Origin: Campylobacter concisus | GTDB taxonomy: Bacteria > Campylobacterota > Campylobacteria > Campylobacterales > Campylobacteraceae | DNA: 64,000 nucleotides | Direction of reading: 5' to 3' | Assembly (NCBI RefSeq): GCF_003048375.1 | Contig: NZ_CP021642.1 | Span: forward strand, 1,682,527 to 1,746,526 | Part shown: positions 38,279 to 46,545 of the stretch, piece by piece | Numbering within the stretch: position 1 is the stretch's first letter | Layout: each line of letters opens with the position of its first letter | Translations under genes and position numbers: made by a program | The notes under the pieces: model-generated | Database searches by the model: none | The model's input: only the letters and a program-made list of their open reading frames with translations | What the model was told of the DNA's origin: nothing

Positions 38279-39835
38279 ATGGACAAAAATAGCAAGATCG
38301 AAAAGTCTTATGACGAGCTAACATATAAATCAGCGGCATTTGCGCAGTCATCACCCTATAAACTAGAGGCTTGCGCCACACTTCTTGGCATCAACCCGCC
38401 ACCTTGCAAAAACGCAAAAGTTTTGGAGATAGGATGCAGTTTTGGTGGAAATTTGATCCCATTTGCTGTAAATAACGAGAACGCAAGAGTAGTTGGCATC
38501 GACCTTAGCGGCGAACAAATAAGGCGTGGTAAAGAGATCGTAAAAGAGATAGGACTACAAAATTTAGAGCTAATTCACGGCGATATCTGTGAATTTAAAA
38601 GTGATGAGAAATTTGACTACATCATCGCTCACGGCGTCTTTAGCTGGGTACCTGACTTTGTAAAAGATGCTATTTTAAGAGTCGTAAGAGAAAATTTAAG
38701 CCAAAACGGCGTGGCGTTTATCTCTTATAACACATACCCAGGCTGGAAGATAAAAGATGTCGTGCGTGATCTTATGCTGCTTGCCGCAAAAGACAAAGAT
38801 AGCACTGAAGAGAGGCTAAAGGCAGCCAAAGAGGCACTTTTAATCTTTAAGGAAATTTTACTAGCCAAAGACAATGAAATATACGAGAAACAAATACCTC
38901 TCAAGGTACTTCTTTTTTGGATAGATAATATTCTTAGTAAAAGCGATTTTTACGTAGCTCATGAGTTTTTAGAAGAGATAAACGATCCATTTTACTTTAA
39001 AGACTTTAACGCCATGCTGGCTAAAAACGATCTTGCCTATCTTTGCGAATACGGACTTGAAGACCTTTTTGTGCCAGATCTTGGCATAGAGCATGTAGAT
39101 AACTACAAAGATAGCAAATTTAAAGATAGGATCGATCTAGAGCAGTTTATGGATATACTTAGCAATAAGGTCTTTAGGCAAAGTCTCATCGTGCATGCTA
39201 AGGCTTATGAGAGCGTGGCTAATAAACAAATAGGACCAAGCGATGTAAATAAAATTCACGTCGTAGCCGACTTTGTAAAAAAAGATGATGGCTGGCATGA
39301 TAAATTTTCTCTTATGCCTCAAGATATATCTTGGCTTTGCGAGGTCTTTTATAAGATGTATCCAGCAAGCATAAATCTCTCTCAAATTTTAGAGATTTTG
39401 CCAGAAGATAAGCTCATGGTTTATAGCGCTTTTGTAAGACTTTTAACTAACTCAGCAAGCGCGATGATAGTTAAAGATGAGCTAAAAGATATAGAGTATG
39501 CTCCAAATCACTCAAGGCTAAAGGCAAATTTAACCGGCTATATAAAGTACTTTTTAAACCACAAAGATAACGCAGACATTACCTTTGCAAACAAATTTGG
39601 TCTTACAGAACGTCTTGACAGGCTTGATTACTATATATTTTTACTACTTGATGGTAAAAATACTTTAGAAGAAATAACAGCTAAGAGTTTAAAATTTATA
39701 AAAGAAAACAGCATAAAAATATCTGATAAAAATGGCAAAGAGCTTAAAAATGACAAATTAGTCGCTCACTTAAAGGGCTACATCGTAGGCACAGCAAAGA
39801 TAGCTAGCATGCTCTATCTGCTTGAGGAAATTTAA
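38279..39835 (+). CDS. SAM-dependent methyltransferase with C-terminal regulatory domain
   Basis: A 518-residue protein. The N-terminal domain (about 30-190) is a class I methyltransferase, with VLEIGCSFGGNLIPFA and VVGIDLSGEQIRRGKEI forming the SAM site and IAHGVFSWVPDF following. The remaining 300 residues fit the methyltransferase regulatory-domain (PKMT C-terminal winged helix) arrangement seen in bacterial protein-lysine methyltransferases such as those acting on outer membrane proteins. The target is unknown. Its end overlaps the start of an unrelated lipoprotein gene only if an upstream TTG is used; the ATG two bases after its stop is preferred. Confidence 0.78.
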   Translation: MDKNSKIEKSYDELTYKSAAFAQSSPYKLEACATLLGINPPPCKNAKVLEIGCSFGGNLIPFAVNNENARVVGIDLSGEQIRRGKEIVKEIGLQNLELIHGDICEFKSDEKFDYIIAHGVFSWVPDFVKDAILRVVRENLSQNGVAFISYNTYPGWKIKDVVRDLMLLAAKDKDSTEERLKAAKEALLIFKEILLAKDNEIYEKQIPLKVLLFWIDNILSKSDFYVAHEFLEEINDPFYFKDFNAMLAKNDLAYLCEYGLEDLFVPDLGIEHVDNYKDSKFKDRIDLEQFMDILSNKVFRQSLIVHAKAYESVANKQIGPSDVNKIHVVADFVKKDDGWHDKFSLMPQDISWLCEVFYKMYPASINLSQILEILPEDKLMVYSAFVRLLTNSASAMIVKDELKDIEYAPNHSRLKANLTGYIKYFLNHKDNADITFANKFGLTERLDRLDYYIFLLLDGKNTLEEITAKSLKFIKENSIKISDKNGKELKNDKLVAHLKGYIVGTAKIASMLYLLEEI

Positions 39836-39836
39836 A

Positions 39837-40301
39837 ATGAAAAAAATTCTTGCTCTTATATTTTGTATATTTCTAGCAGGTTGTGCTAGCAAGCCAAGCG
39901 TGAAAAATCTAAATCTTAAAAGCAGCCTAAACTACGGCGGCCAAGAGCTTGCAAAGATACTTGAGCAAGATGATGCAGTGGCATTTAGCAGCAACTTTCG
40001 TGAGGGAGTTTTCATCTATATAAGTAACGCTAAAGTCGCAAACTATCTTGGCGTAGTAAGAGCTGAGAGGCACGCTAAATTTAGCGTAAAAGAGCTAGGT
40101 AAAAACGATCTTTTGATAAAAAGCGTAAATGATCTAACGCAAAGCTTTGATGCCAGTTTAGAGCGAGCTAGAGAGCTAAAATGTGGCACTTTAGTGATCA
40201 GGCTAAAAGATAAATTTCAAGATTTAGAAGCGGCAAATAAATTTTTAGAGCAAAACGAGAGCGCATTTTTAAAGATGAGCAATGAGATAAGCTGCAAGTA
40301 G
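39837..40301 (+). CDS. Putative lipoprotein of unknown function
   Basis: About 154 residues with a lipobox LAGC (Cys at about 16 in the form starting MKKILALIF). The mature part is small and alpha/beta, with no family recognised. The ATG at 39837 gives a normal signal peptide; an upstream in-frame TTG at 39822 would add five residues that spoil it. It follows the methyltransferase gene immediately and faces cysQ tail to tail. Confidence 0.68.
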   Translation: MKKILALIFCIFLAGCASKPSVKNLNLKSSLNYGGQELAKILEQDDAVAFSSNFREGVFIYISNAKVANYLGVVRAERHAKFSVKELGKNDLLIKSVNDLTQSFDASLERARELKCGTLVIRLKDKFQDLEAANKFLEQNESAFLKMSNEISCK

Positions 40302-40303
40302 CC

Positions 40304-41107
40304 TTATCTGCCCTGCTCTATAAGCTTAAAAACTTCATCCTCTAAGCTCAAAGCATTTTTGCCAAAAGCTACGTAAAATGGGCTTTTTAGATCCGCTAGC
40401 TTGTAGCTTGGCTCGCATCTGTCGCTAGCGTTTAAGACCTTGCCACCGCTAAATTTCACTACCGCCTCGCCTGCAGCGTTGTCCCAAAGATAGCTAGGGC
40501 TAAATCTCACATATATCCCGCCAAGCTCGGCTAAACGGCAAAATTTAATGGCAGATCCGATGCATTTTTGCTCTAAATTTAAACTATCTCTTACAAGTTC
40601 AACCTTCTTCGTCTCGCCTCTTCTGCTTGAAAAGATGAAGTTATTTAAGCTTTTAGCTTTTTCATTTAGATCATCTCTTGCTACGACCTCATCATTAGCA
40701 CCTAAAATTTCTTTAAAAGCGCCGTTTTCATCAGCGTAAAAAAGCTCTTTGCTAACTGGGATAAAAATGACGCCAAGTACCGGCCTAGCCTCTTTTATAA
40801 GCGCTATACAAACGCAAAATTCGCCATTTCTAGCTAAAAATTCTTTCGTGCCATCAAGGGGATCAACTAGCCAAAACTCGTCTTTGTCGCTATCTTGTAA
40901 GATGCTCTCTTCAGAGCAAATCTTTATCCCACTTTTGCTTAGCTCTTTTAGTATCACCTCATTTGCCGCTAGATCAGCGCTAGTTAGCGGCGAGCTGTCA
41001 TCTTTTAGGCAGACTTTAAGCGCCTGGCTATTAGATGAGTAAAATTTCATTATCTCACCTCCAGCGCTGATGGCTGCCTTGATGGCTAAATTTAAAAGCT
41101 CGCTCAT
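40304..41107 (-). CDS. cysQ: 3'(2'),5'-bisphosphate nucleotidase
   Basis: A 267-residue inositol-phosphatase-family enzyme that removes the 3'-phosphate from PAP in sulfate activation. Metal-binding motifs are SAGGEIMKFY, ICSEESILQD and WLVDPLDGTKEFLARNGEFCV; the late WDNAAGEAVV is also present. The start chosen is the ATG at 41107, which overlaps the gltA stop (ATGA); a longer open frame to 41191 would read through gltA coding sequence. The Asp-Pro-Leu-Asp-Gly-Thr core is intact. Confidence 0.9.
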   Translation of the reverse strand: MSELLNLAIKAAISAGGEIMKFYSSNSQALKVCLKDDSSPLTSADLAANEVILKELSKSGIKICSEESILQDSDKDEFWLVDPLDGTKEFLARNGEFCVCIALIKEARPVLGVIFIPVSKELFYADENGAFKEILGANDEVVARDDLNEKAKSLNNFIFSSRRGETKKVELVRDSLNLEQKCIGSAIKFCRLAELGGIYVRFSPSYLWDNAAGEAVVKFSGGKVLNASDRCEPSYKLADLKSPFYVAFGKNALSLEDEVFKLIEQGR

Positions 41108-42381
41108 TTTGGTGTTCTGTTTGTCTCTCCGACGTAGAGCTGTCTTGGACGGACGATCTTTATAGTGTCTTGCTCTTTTAGCTCGATCCACTGGCTGATC
41201 CAGCCTGGCGTCCTGCCGATGACGAAGATGACGGCAAACATATTGTTTGGTATGCCAAGCGCCTTTAGGATGAGCCCTGAGTGAAAATCAACATTTGGAT
41301 ATAAATTTCTACTTACAAAGTAGTCGTCATTTAGCGCGATCTCTTCTATACGGTTGGCGATCTTTATGAGCTCTGAGCTAATGCCGATCTCGTCCATCAG
41401 CTGATCTCTCATCTTTTTAAGCACCTTTGCGCGCGGGTCAAAGTTTTTATAGACCCTGTGACCAAAGCCCATCAGCCTAAATGGATCGTTCTTATCCTTT
41501 GCTCTAGCGATGTATTTATCGACGTTTGCGACCGAGCCGATCTCTTCAAGCTGGCGGATGACGCCCTCGTTTGCTCCGCCATGAGCCCAGCCCCAAAGAG
41601 CGCCGATACCAGCGCTTATACATGCGTATGGGTGCGCGTGCGTAGAGCCAACAGTCCTAACGGTAGTCGTCGAGGCGTTTTGCTCGTGGTCAGCGTGGAG
41701 CATAAAGACCGTGTCAAGCGCCTTTATCTCGATAGGCTTAAGATCGACGTGCTCGTATGGATAGCCCCTCATCATGTAGAGGAAATTTTCAGTAAAGCCA
41801 CGATCTAAATTTGGATATATAATAGGAAGTCCGCGTGAGTAGCGGTAGCTAAAGGCTGCGATCGTTGGGATCTTGGCGATTATACGCATAGCCATCTCGT
41901 GATACTCTTCAGGCTTGTCCATATTTAGGTGATCTGAGTAAAAGGCACTTAGCGCTGAGACTGCTGCCTGCAAGATCGCCATAGGGTGCGCTTTGTCTGG
42001 AAATGCATCAAATAGCTTCATCATGCCCTCGTGTATGAAGCTCCTTTTTTTGAGCTCATCTTTAAAGCCCCTGTATTGCTCGTTCGTTGGCAGCTCTTTG
42101 TTTAAAAGCAGGTAGGCAACGTCCAAAAATGTCTTATTTTCAGCCAAATAGGCGATGTCGTAGCCCCTATACATGAGCTCGCCCTTTAGGCCGTCTATGT
42201 AGGTTATGGCTGAGCGGCACATCGCAGTTGAGGTATAGCCCCGATCAAAGGTAAACATCCCAGTATCGCTAAAAAAGGTCGATATGTCGATGACGTCTGG
42301 CCCCATCGTGCCTTTTAGGATAGGAAATTCATAGCTCTTGCCAGTTCGGTTGTCGATTAGTGTGGCTGTATTTGATGACAT
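41104..42381 (-). CDS. gltA: Citrate synthase
   Basis: A 425-residue type II citrate synthase that condenses oxaloacetate and acetyl-CoA. Catalytic residues fall in LHADHEQNASTTTVR, FGHRVYKNFDPRA and RNLYPNVDFHSGLI. GWAHGGANEG is also intact. Length is normal. It begins the gltA-cysQ pair and is preceded by the antiporter gene with 2 bases between. Confidence 0.97.
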   Translation of the reverse strand: MSSNTATLIDNRTGKSYEFPILKGTMGPDVIDISTFFSDTGMFTFDRGYTSTAMCRSAITYIDGLKGELMYRGYDIAYLAENKTFLDVAYLLLNKELPTNEQYRGFKDELKKRSFIHEGMMKLFDAFPDKAHPMAILQAAVSALSAFYSDHLNMDKPEEYHEMAMRIIAKIPTIAAFSYRYSRGLPIIYPNLDRGFTENFLYMMRGYPYEHVDLKPIEIKALDTVFMLHADHEQNASTTTVRTVGSTHAHPYACISAGIGALWGWAHGGANEGVIRQLEEIGSVANVDKYIARAKDKNDPFRLMGFGHRVYKNFDPRAKVLKKMRDQLMDEIGISSELIKIANRIEEIALNDDYFVSRNLYPNVDFHSGLILKALGIPNNMFAVIFVIGRTPGWISQWIELKEQDTIKIVRPRQLYVGETNRTPK

Positions 42382-42383
42382 TT

Positions 42384-43547
42384 TTACTCCTTGCTTTTTG
42401 ATTGCATTAAAATTTTGATGATTATAGCTCCTATTATAGCTTGTGCGAGGCTTGCTAGGATGAAAGATGAGTAAGAATAGTCACTTATCTCGCCTGATTT
42501 GTGTGCGATAGTAGCAACTGCGATCAAAAGAGTGAGCGGCATAGACTGCGAAACTGAAAATAAAAATATCCCTCTAAAGCCAAGCTTGCCCAAAAAGAGC
42601 AAACTAGATACAACTCTCGTGCCAAGCATCGCTAAAAATATAAAAATAGCATCCTTTATCACTTCGCTAGATCCTAGGCTTGAAAGCTTAAAGGTCGAGC
42701 CTATGTGGATGAAAAATATCGGCACCAAAAAGCCAAATCCAAAGCTTGAAAGCTTGTGCGGCAAGTCCTTTTTGTGATCGAAAAATGTCGTGATAAACAT
42801 ACCTGCGATAAACGCGCCAAAGGCGACCTCTAAATTTAGATAGAGCATCAAGGCTATCATCGTGAAAAATACCGCGATGCAAAGCCTGATGTCCTTCTCG
42901 TCCTTGTCGTAGTGTGGCATGAGCACCACTTTAAGCCCCGGATACCACCAAAAAAGCACGTCCAAAATTTTAAAACTAAGCACGCTGATAGCCAAAAATA
43001 GGATCAAATAGCCAATCGTTAGCCATAAATTTATGCTCGCTCCAAACTGCAAGTAAGCAGCGGTAAAGGTTAGAAGTGTGATGCTTAAAAGCTCGCCGAT
43101 AGTTGCTATTAGCATGCTTAAATTTAGCCACTCTTGCTGCTTGCCATACTCCTTAAATAGCGTAAATATCATGCCAACGGCCATTATCGGGATGATGATG
43201 ATGTAAAGCAGGCTAAGCTCAAGTCCTAGCGTCAAGGCCGTGGCTAGAGCGTAGATGAGCGCTAGATAGATGAGCCCAAGGCGCAAAATTTTACGGTCGA
43301 TGTTTATTAGCATCCTAAGGTCGATCTCCATGCCAGCTAGAAACATCAAAAAGAAAAAGCCAACTTCGCTGATGAGCTTAAACATCTCGTTTTCGCCGAC
43401 AACTCCAATGTAGCCAGCAACCGCTCCAAGTAGTATCTCAGCAGGTGCGACTGGAATGCGTAAAATTTTAGAAATATAAGGCGAAGCAAAGACGATAAAT
43501 GCCAAAACGACAAGGATGCTAAGCTCGCTTGCTTGGTGTAACTGCAA
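42384..43547 (-). CDS. CPA2-family cation:proton antiporter
   Basis: A 387-residue inner membrane protein with about 12 helices, similar to Na+/H+ or K+/H+ antiporters of the KefB/NapA group. LAGMEIDLRMLI and the FGAFIAGMFITTFFDHKK segment fit the family. There is no cytoplasmic TrkA-N (RCK) domain, so it is not a gated Kef system. It is 2 bases upstream of gltA and likely co-transcribed. Confidence 0.85.
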   Translation of the reverse strand: MQLHQASELSILVVLAFIVFASPYISKILRIPVAPAEILLGAVAGYIGVVGENEMFKLISEVGFFFLMFLAGMEIDLRMLINIDRKILRLGLIYLALIYALATALTLGLELSLLYIIIIPIMAVGMIFTLFKEYGKQQEWLNLSMLIATIGELLSITLLTFTAAYLQFGASINLWLTIGYLILFLAISVLSFKILDVLFWWYPGLKVVLMPHYDKDEKDIRLCIAVFFTMIALMLYLNLEVAFGAFIAGMFITTFFDHKKDLPHKLSSFGFGFLVPIFFIHIGSTFKLSSLGSSEVIKDAIFIFLAMLGTRVVSSLLFLGKLGFRGIFLFSVSQSMPLTLLIAVATIAHKSGEISDYSYSSFILASLAQAIIGAIIIKILMQSKSKE

Positions 43548-43663
43548 AAAGATCCTTAAAATAAAAATGCCTGATTGTATAAAAAGCTTTGTTATTTTTT
43601 GATTAAGCTAAGCGAAATTTGGGCAAAATGGCGGCTATTTTTAAAAATTTGGAGTGAAATTTT

Positions 43664-44146
43664 ATGCGTAAATTTGGCCTTTTTGTTTTGCTGTTTTTTG
43701 GTGTCTTTTCTTTGGCAGATGAGCCAAATTTAGTTGAGAGTTTTAGGTTTGATGGGAGCACATTTTATAAAAAGCAAGTGGTTAAAGATGAGAGCTTTTA
43801 CTTTTTAAAAAATGAAAATATGGACGAGCACTTTGCCTCGTTTAAGGTAAAATTTGACAAAGATATTAAGACAAAAAGCGAGCTAGAGGAGCTAAAAAAG
43901 GCTCTTAAGCAAGATAAAAATGTGCTTTTTAGCGAAGAAAATGATCAAATTTTAGCTCTTATAAAAGATGAAACTAAGAGCAAAAATATAGAAATAATCC
44001 ACTTTTTGCTTAAAAAAGATGGAGTTTTGATGCTTTCGTATGAGAGAATTTACGATCCACAAACATCAGCAGATGCGCTCAAACCTGTGCTTTTAAGCGA
44101 AGCTAGAAATTTTATGCTGCAGATGCCAAAGGTAGAAGCTAGATAG
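43664..44146 (+). CDS. Periplasmic protein of unknown function
   Basis: A 160-residue protein with a signal peptide (about 1-18, ending SLA) and a hydrophilic, Lys/Glu-rich mature part; no family is recognised. A GGAG lies nine bases before the ATG. It is alone between the antiporter operon and the repeat array. Confidence 0.62.
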   Translation: MRKFGLFVLLFFGVFSLADEPNLVESFRFDGSTFYKKQVVKDESFYFLKNENMDEHFASFKVKFDKDIKTKSELEELKKALKQDKNVLFSEENDQILALIKDETKSKNIEIIHFLLKKDGVLMLSYERIYDPQTSADALKPVLLSEARNFMLQMPKVEAR

Positions 44147-44204
44147 AGAGGTGTATGTGACGGCGCTACGCACTGCATGCGATTGTATATCGGTAAGCCT
44201 CAGT

Positions 44205-44318
44205 AAATTTTAAAATTTCATGAGCGAGTAATTTCGGCTCTAAAATTTGAGCTAAGCTGAAAGCGAAGCCAAATTTTAGTAGTCAATTCTTGTGAGTGAG
44301 TGAAATTTTAAAATTTGC
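44205..44318. repeat. Element A, copy 1 (structured palindromic repeat)
   Basis: The outer arms AAATTTTAAAATTTCA and TGAAATTTTAAAATTT pair over 16 bases. Next to them lie conserved words GAGCGAGTAATTTCGGCT and TAGTCAATTCTTG. The inner arms CTAAAATTT and AAATTTTAG pair over nine bases. A fragment of element B (GCACTGCATGCG) precedes it at about 44170. Confidence 0.8.
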
Positions 44319-44344
44319 AAAGACAGCTTGACTAAATTTGTAAA

Positions 44345-44512
44345 TTTCTTTTTATTCAAAAGGGAGACAAGGGGACTTGAATTTTGCTTCGCAGGCTCGC
44401 AACTGCGGGGCAGACACGAAGCCATCCCCTTATCTCCCTTTAGATCCCTCAATCCCCTCGCACGTTCAAGGGGCATGCAATCGTGCTAAAGCACTGCATG
44501 CGTTTTGTTTTA
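44345..44512. repeat. Element B, copy 1
   Basis: Three hairpins in series: a 17-base stem (44359-44375 against 44425-44441, 16 paired), a CCCCT/AGGGG stem (44454-44473) and a GCATGCA/TGCATGC stem (44473-44501). The first stem encloses a loop (44383-44415) that is inverted relative to the loop of copy 2. Confidence 0.75.
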
Positions 44513-44523
44513 AAAAATTTATA

Positions 44524-44635
44524 GCAAATTTTAAAATTAGAGCTGGCATATCACGGCTCTAAATTTAGTGCTAAACGTAGTGCAGCCTAAATTTAGTAGT
44601 CTGCTAAGGCGAGCGAGTAAAGTTTTAAAATTTGC
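44524..44635. repeat. Element A, copy 2 (diverged)
   Basis: It keeps the outer arms, slightly shorter, and the end GTTTTAAAATTTGC. The inner stem is CTAAATTTA/TAAATTTAG, still perfect but different in sequence from copy 1. The middle words have diverged. Confidence 0.72.
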
Positions 44636-44654
44636 AAAATAGCTTTTTAGAAAT

Positions 44655-44815
44655 TTAAAGTTTTGTTTCTTTGTTAAGGGGGAAGAAGCTTGAATTACGG
44701 TCTGCTTGCAGTTGCGAGCTTGCGAAGCAAAGAAGGCTCCCTTCCCCCTTAACAATCCCCTAACCACGACAACGTTAGAAGTGGCATGCGTCAGTGCTGA
44801 AGCACTGCATGCGGC
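44655..44815. repeat. Element B, copy 2
   Basis: First stem TGTTAAGGGGGAAG and CTTCCCCCTTAACA (44672-44685 against 44741-44754, perfect), second CTAAC/GTTAG (44760-44777) and third GCATGC with GCATGC (44784-44812). The first stem sequence is unlike copy 1 but the pairing is kept. Confidence 0.75.
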
Positions 44816-44836
44816 TTGCTTCTAAGAAATTTCTAA

Positions 44837-44951
44837 CAAATTTTAAAATTTCATGAACGAGTAATTTCGGCTCTAAAATTTGAGCTAAACAATAAGCGAA
44901 GCCAAATTTTAGTAGCCAATTCTTGCGAGTGAATGGAATTTTAAAATTTGC
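44837..44951. repeat. Element A, copy 3
   Basis: Nearly identical to copy 1 (CAAATTTTAAAATTTCATGA ... CTAAAATTTGAGCT ... AAATTTTAGTAGCCAATTC), with one mismatch in the outer stem. It ends 46 bases before the crcB stop codon. Confidence 0.8.
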
Positions 44952-44996
44952 AAAATGGCATAAATAAAGCTATTTTTATTACACACCTTAAAAACC

Positions 44997-45350
44997 TCAC
45001 AAATTTTTACCAAGCAAAATGCCAAAATAGCTTGCAAGCAGGCAAAGGCTAAGGTTTAAAAATATATTTAAAAAGCCTTTTATGAGTTCGCCTTCTAGTA
45101 AAAATTTAACGCTATCAAGGCTAAAGCTTGAAAATGTGGTAAAGCCGCCAAGTATGCCAACGACTAAGAAAACCCTCACGCTTTGGCTTAAATTTAAGCA
45201 AAATAAAACGCCGATAATGAAGCTGCCAAGCACATTTACACCAAGCGTGGCTAGCGGAAAGTGACTAAATTTTAGCAGCTCGCCAGCTAAAAACCTGCAC
45301 CCAGCTCCGATAAAGCCCCCAAGCCCTGCAAAAAGCAAATTTACAAGCAT
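44997..45350 (-). CDS. crcB: Fluoride ion channel
   Basis: A 117-residue Fluc-family membrane protein with four helices and the motifs GGFIGAGCRFLAGELL, NVLGSFIIGVLFC and GGFTTFSSFSLDSV. It exports fluoride as an antiparallel dimer. It overlaps the bioB stop by one base. No fluoride riboswitch is seen because the gene follows bioB directly. Confidence 0.92.
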   Translation of the reverse strand: MLVNLLFAGLGGFIGAGCRFLAGELLKFSHFPLATLGVNVLGSFIIGVLFCLNLSQSVRVFLVVGILGGFTTFSSFSLDSVKFLLEGELIKGFLNIFLNLSLCLLASYFGILLGKNL

Positions 45351-46189
45351 TAGTGGCAGATGCTTGCAAAGCTAAAACCGCGCTTTGTAAGCTCCTCGAT
45401 GTCCTTGCTCGCCTTCTCGCCCTTTGCGGTGAGGTAGTCGCCTATCACGATCGCATCTGCGCCATTTTCAAAGATCTCGTACTGCCTCTCGCCCAAAATC
45501 TTCTCCCTGCCGCCAGCTATCATGACCCTAGTTTCTGGCAGCGCGCTTTTGGTCTCACGCACGATTTTTAGGGCTTCATCCGCGCTAAGAGGTGGCTGAA
45601 CAAGGCGCAGGGCGTCACTTTTTATGAAAAAATTTATAGGCGACGAAAATGGCTCAAGCTCTTTTAAGCTAGCTCTAAAGCTCACCCTGTCTGCCTCGCT
45701 CTCGCCAACGCCATAAATGCCGCCAGTGCAAAGCATTAGCCCAGCCCTTTTTGCGTCTAAATTTGTCTGAAATCTCTCGTCCCAAGAGTGCGTTGTGCAG
45801 ATTTTGGGGAAATATTCGCGGCTTGTTTCAAGGTTGTGATTGTAGCTAAAAACGCCAGCATTTTTGAGCTCACAAAGCTGCTCGTAAGTCGCCATGCCGT
45901 TACATGCGATGAGCATCAAATTTGGCACTTCTTTGCTCACGGCGCGCGCCAAAGAAGCGATGTAGTCGGTCTTTTTGTCATTTAGCCTGGCGCCACTTGT
46001 GACTAAACAAAAGCCAAGAGCGTGGTTTTTATAAGCCATTTTGGCCTCGTCCACCACCTGCTGCACGCTTTTTTCTTTAAATTTCGTGATATCAGCGCCA
46101 GTTTTGGCACTTTGCGTGCAATAAGCGCAGTCTTCACCGCAGTTTCCCTGTGTGACAGAGCATATCGCACAAAGCATGATAGTCTTCAT
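45350..46189 (-). CDS. bioB: Biotin synthase
   Basis: A 279-residue radical SAM enzyme that inserts sulfur into dethiobiotin, the last step of biotin synthesis. The radical SAM cysteines are C17, C21 and C24 in GNCGEDCAYCTQ. YNHNLETSREYFPKI, GGIYGVGESEADRV and MIAGGRE are family segments. It is shorter than E. coli BioB (346) but like other epsilonproteobacterial forms. It supplies biotin for AccB. No other bio genes are nearby. Confidence 0.94.
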   Translation of the reverse strand: MKTIMLCAICSVTQGNCGEDCAYCTQSAKTGADITKFKEKSVQQVVDEAKMAYKNHALGFCLVTSGARLNDKKTDYIASLARAVSKEVPNLMLIACNGMATYEQLCELKNAGVFSYNHNLETSREYFPKICTTHSWDERFQTNLDAKRAGLMLCTGGIYGVGESEADRVSFRASLKELEPFSSPINFFIKSDALRLVQPPLSADEALKIVRETKSALPETRVMIAGGREKILGERQYEIFENGADAIVIGDYLTAKGEKASKDIEELTKRGFSFASICH

Positions 46190-46280
46190 TTCTGATCCTT
46201 TTTTTGGGGCGTATTATAGCTTTGGTAGGTTTAAAATTTAAGTAGAGTGGCTTGAATTTATGAGAAATAGGTAAATTTAA

Positions 46281-46403
46281 ATGTTTATTCCTTTGTTAAG
46301 GGGGAAGAGGCTTGAATTACGAAGTCGCTCCCTTCCCCCTTAACAATCCCCTAACCCCGACGACGTTAGAAGTGCATGCGATAGCGTTTTGCGCCGCATG
46401 CGT
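46281..46403. repeat. Element B, copy 3 (loop deleted)
   Basis: First stem TGTTAAGGGGGAAG (46294-46307) pairs perfectly with CTTCCCCCTTAACA (46332-46345), with a loop cut to 24 bases. CTAAC/GTTAG and GCATGCG/CGCATGC stems follow. In the last stem the changed base (A to G) is matched by its partner (T to C) relative to copy 1. Confidence 0.75.
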
Positions 46404-46426
46404 CATTTATGCCAGACAAACTCGCA

Positions 46427-46532
46427 CAAATTTTAAAATTTCATGAGCGAGTAATTTCGGCTCTGATTTTATGGAAGTATCATACAAAAATCAGTAGTCA
46501 ATTCTTGCGAGTGAGTGAAAATTTAAAATTTG
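46427..46532. repeat. Element A, copy 4 (compensatory inner stem)
   Basis: The outer stem and the GAGCGAGTAATTTCGGCT and TAGTCAATTCTTGCGAGTGAG words match copy 1. The inner stem is CTGATTTT/AAAATCAG, where the A-T pair of copy 1 became G-C, and the apical loop is unrelated. This covariation supports a conserved structure. Confidence 0.78.
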
Positions 46533-46545
46533 CAAAAACTATTTT

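Noticed and set aside
41108-41191. Longer start for cysQ
   Set aside because: The extension is out of frame with, and lies within, the gltA coding end; the ATG at 41107 is coupled to the gltA stop.
44276-44767. Short open frames across the repeat array
   Set aside because: They read through palindromic repeats, differ in frame between copies and have no ribosome sites.
44997-45350. Fluoride riboswitch for crcB
   Set aside because: crcB overlaps the bioB stop codon, so there is no leader to hold a riboswitch, and nothing like one precedes bioB.
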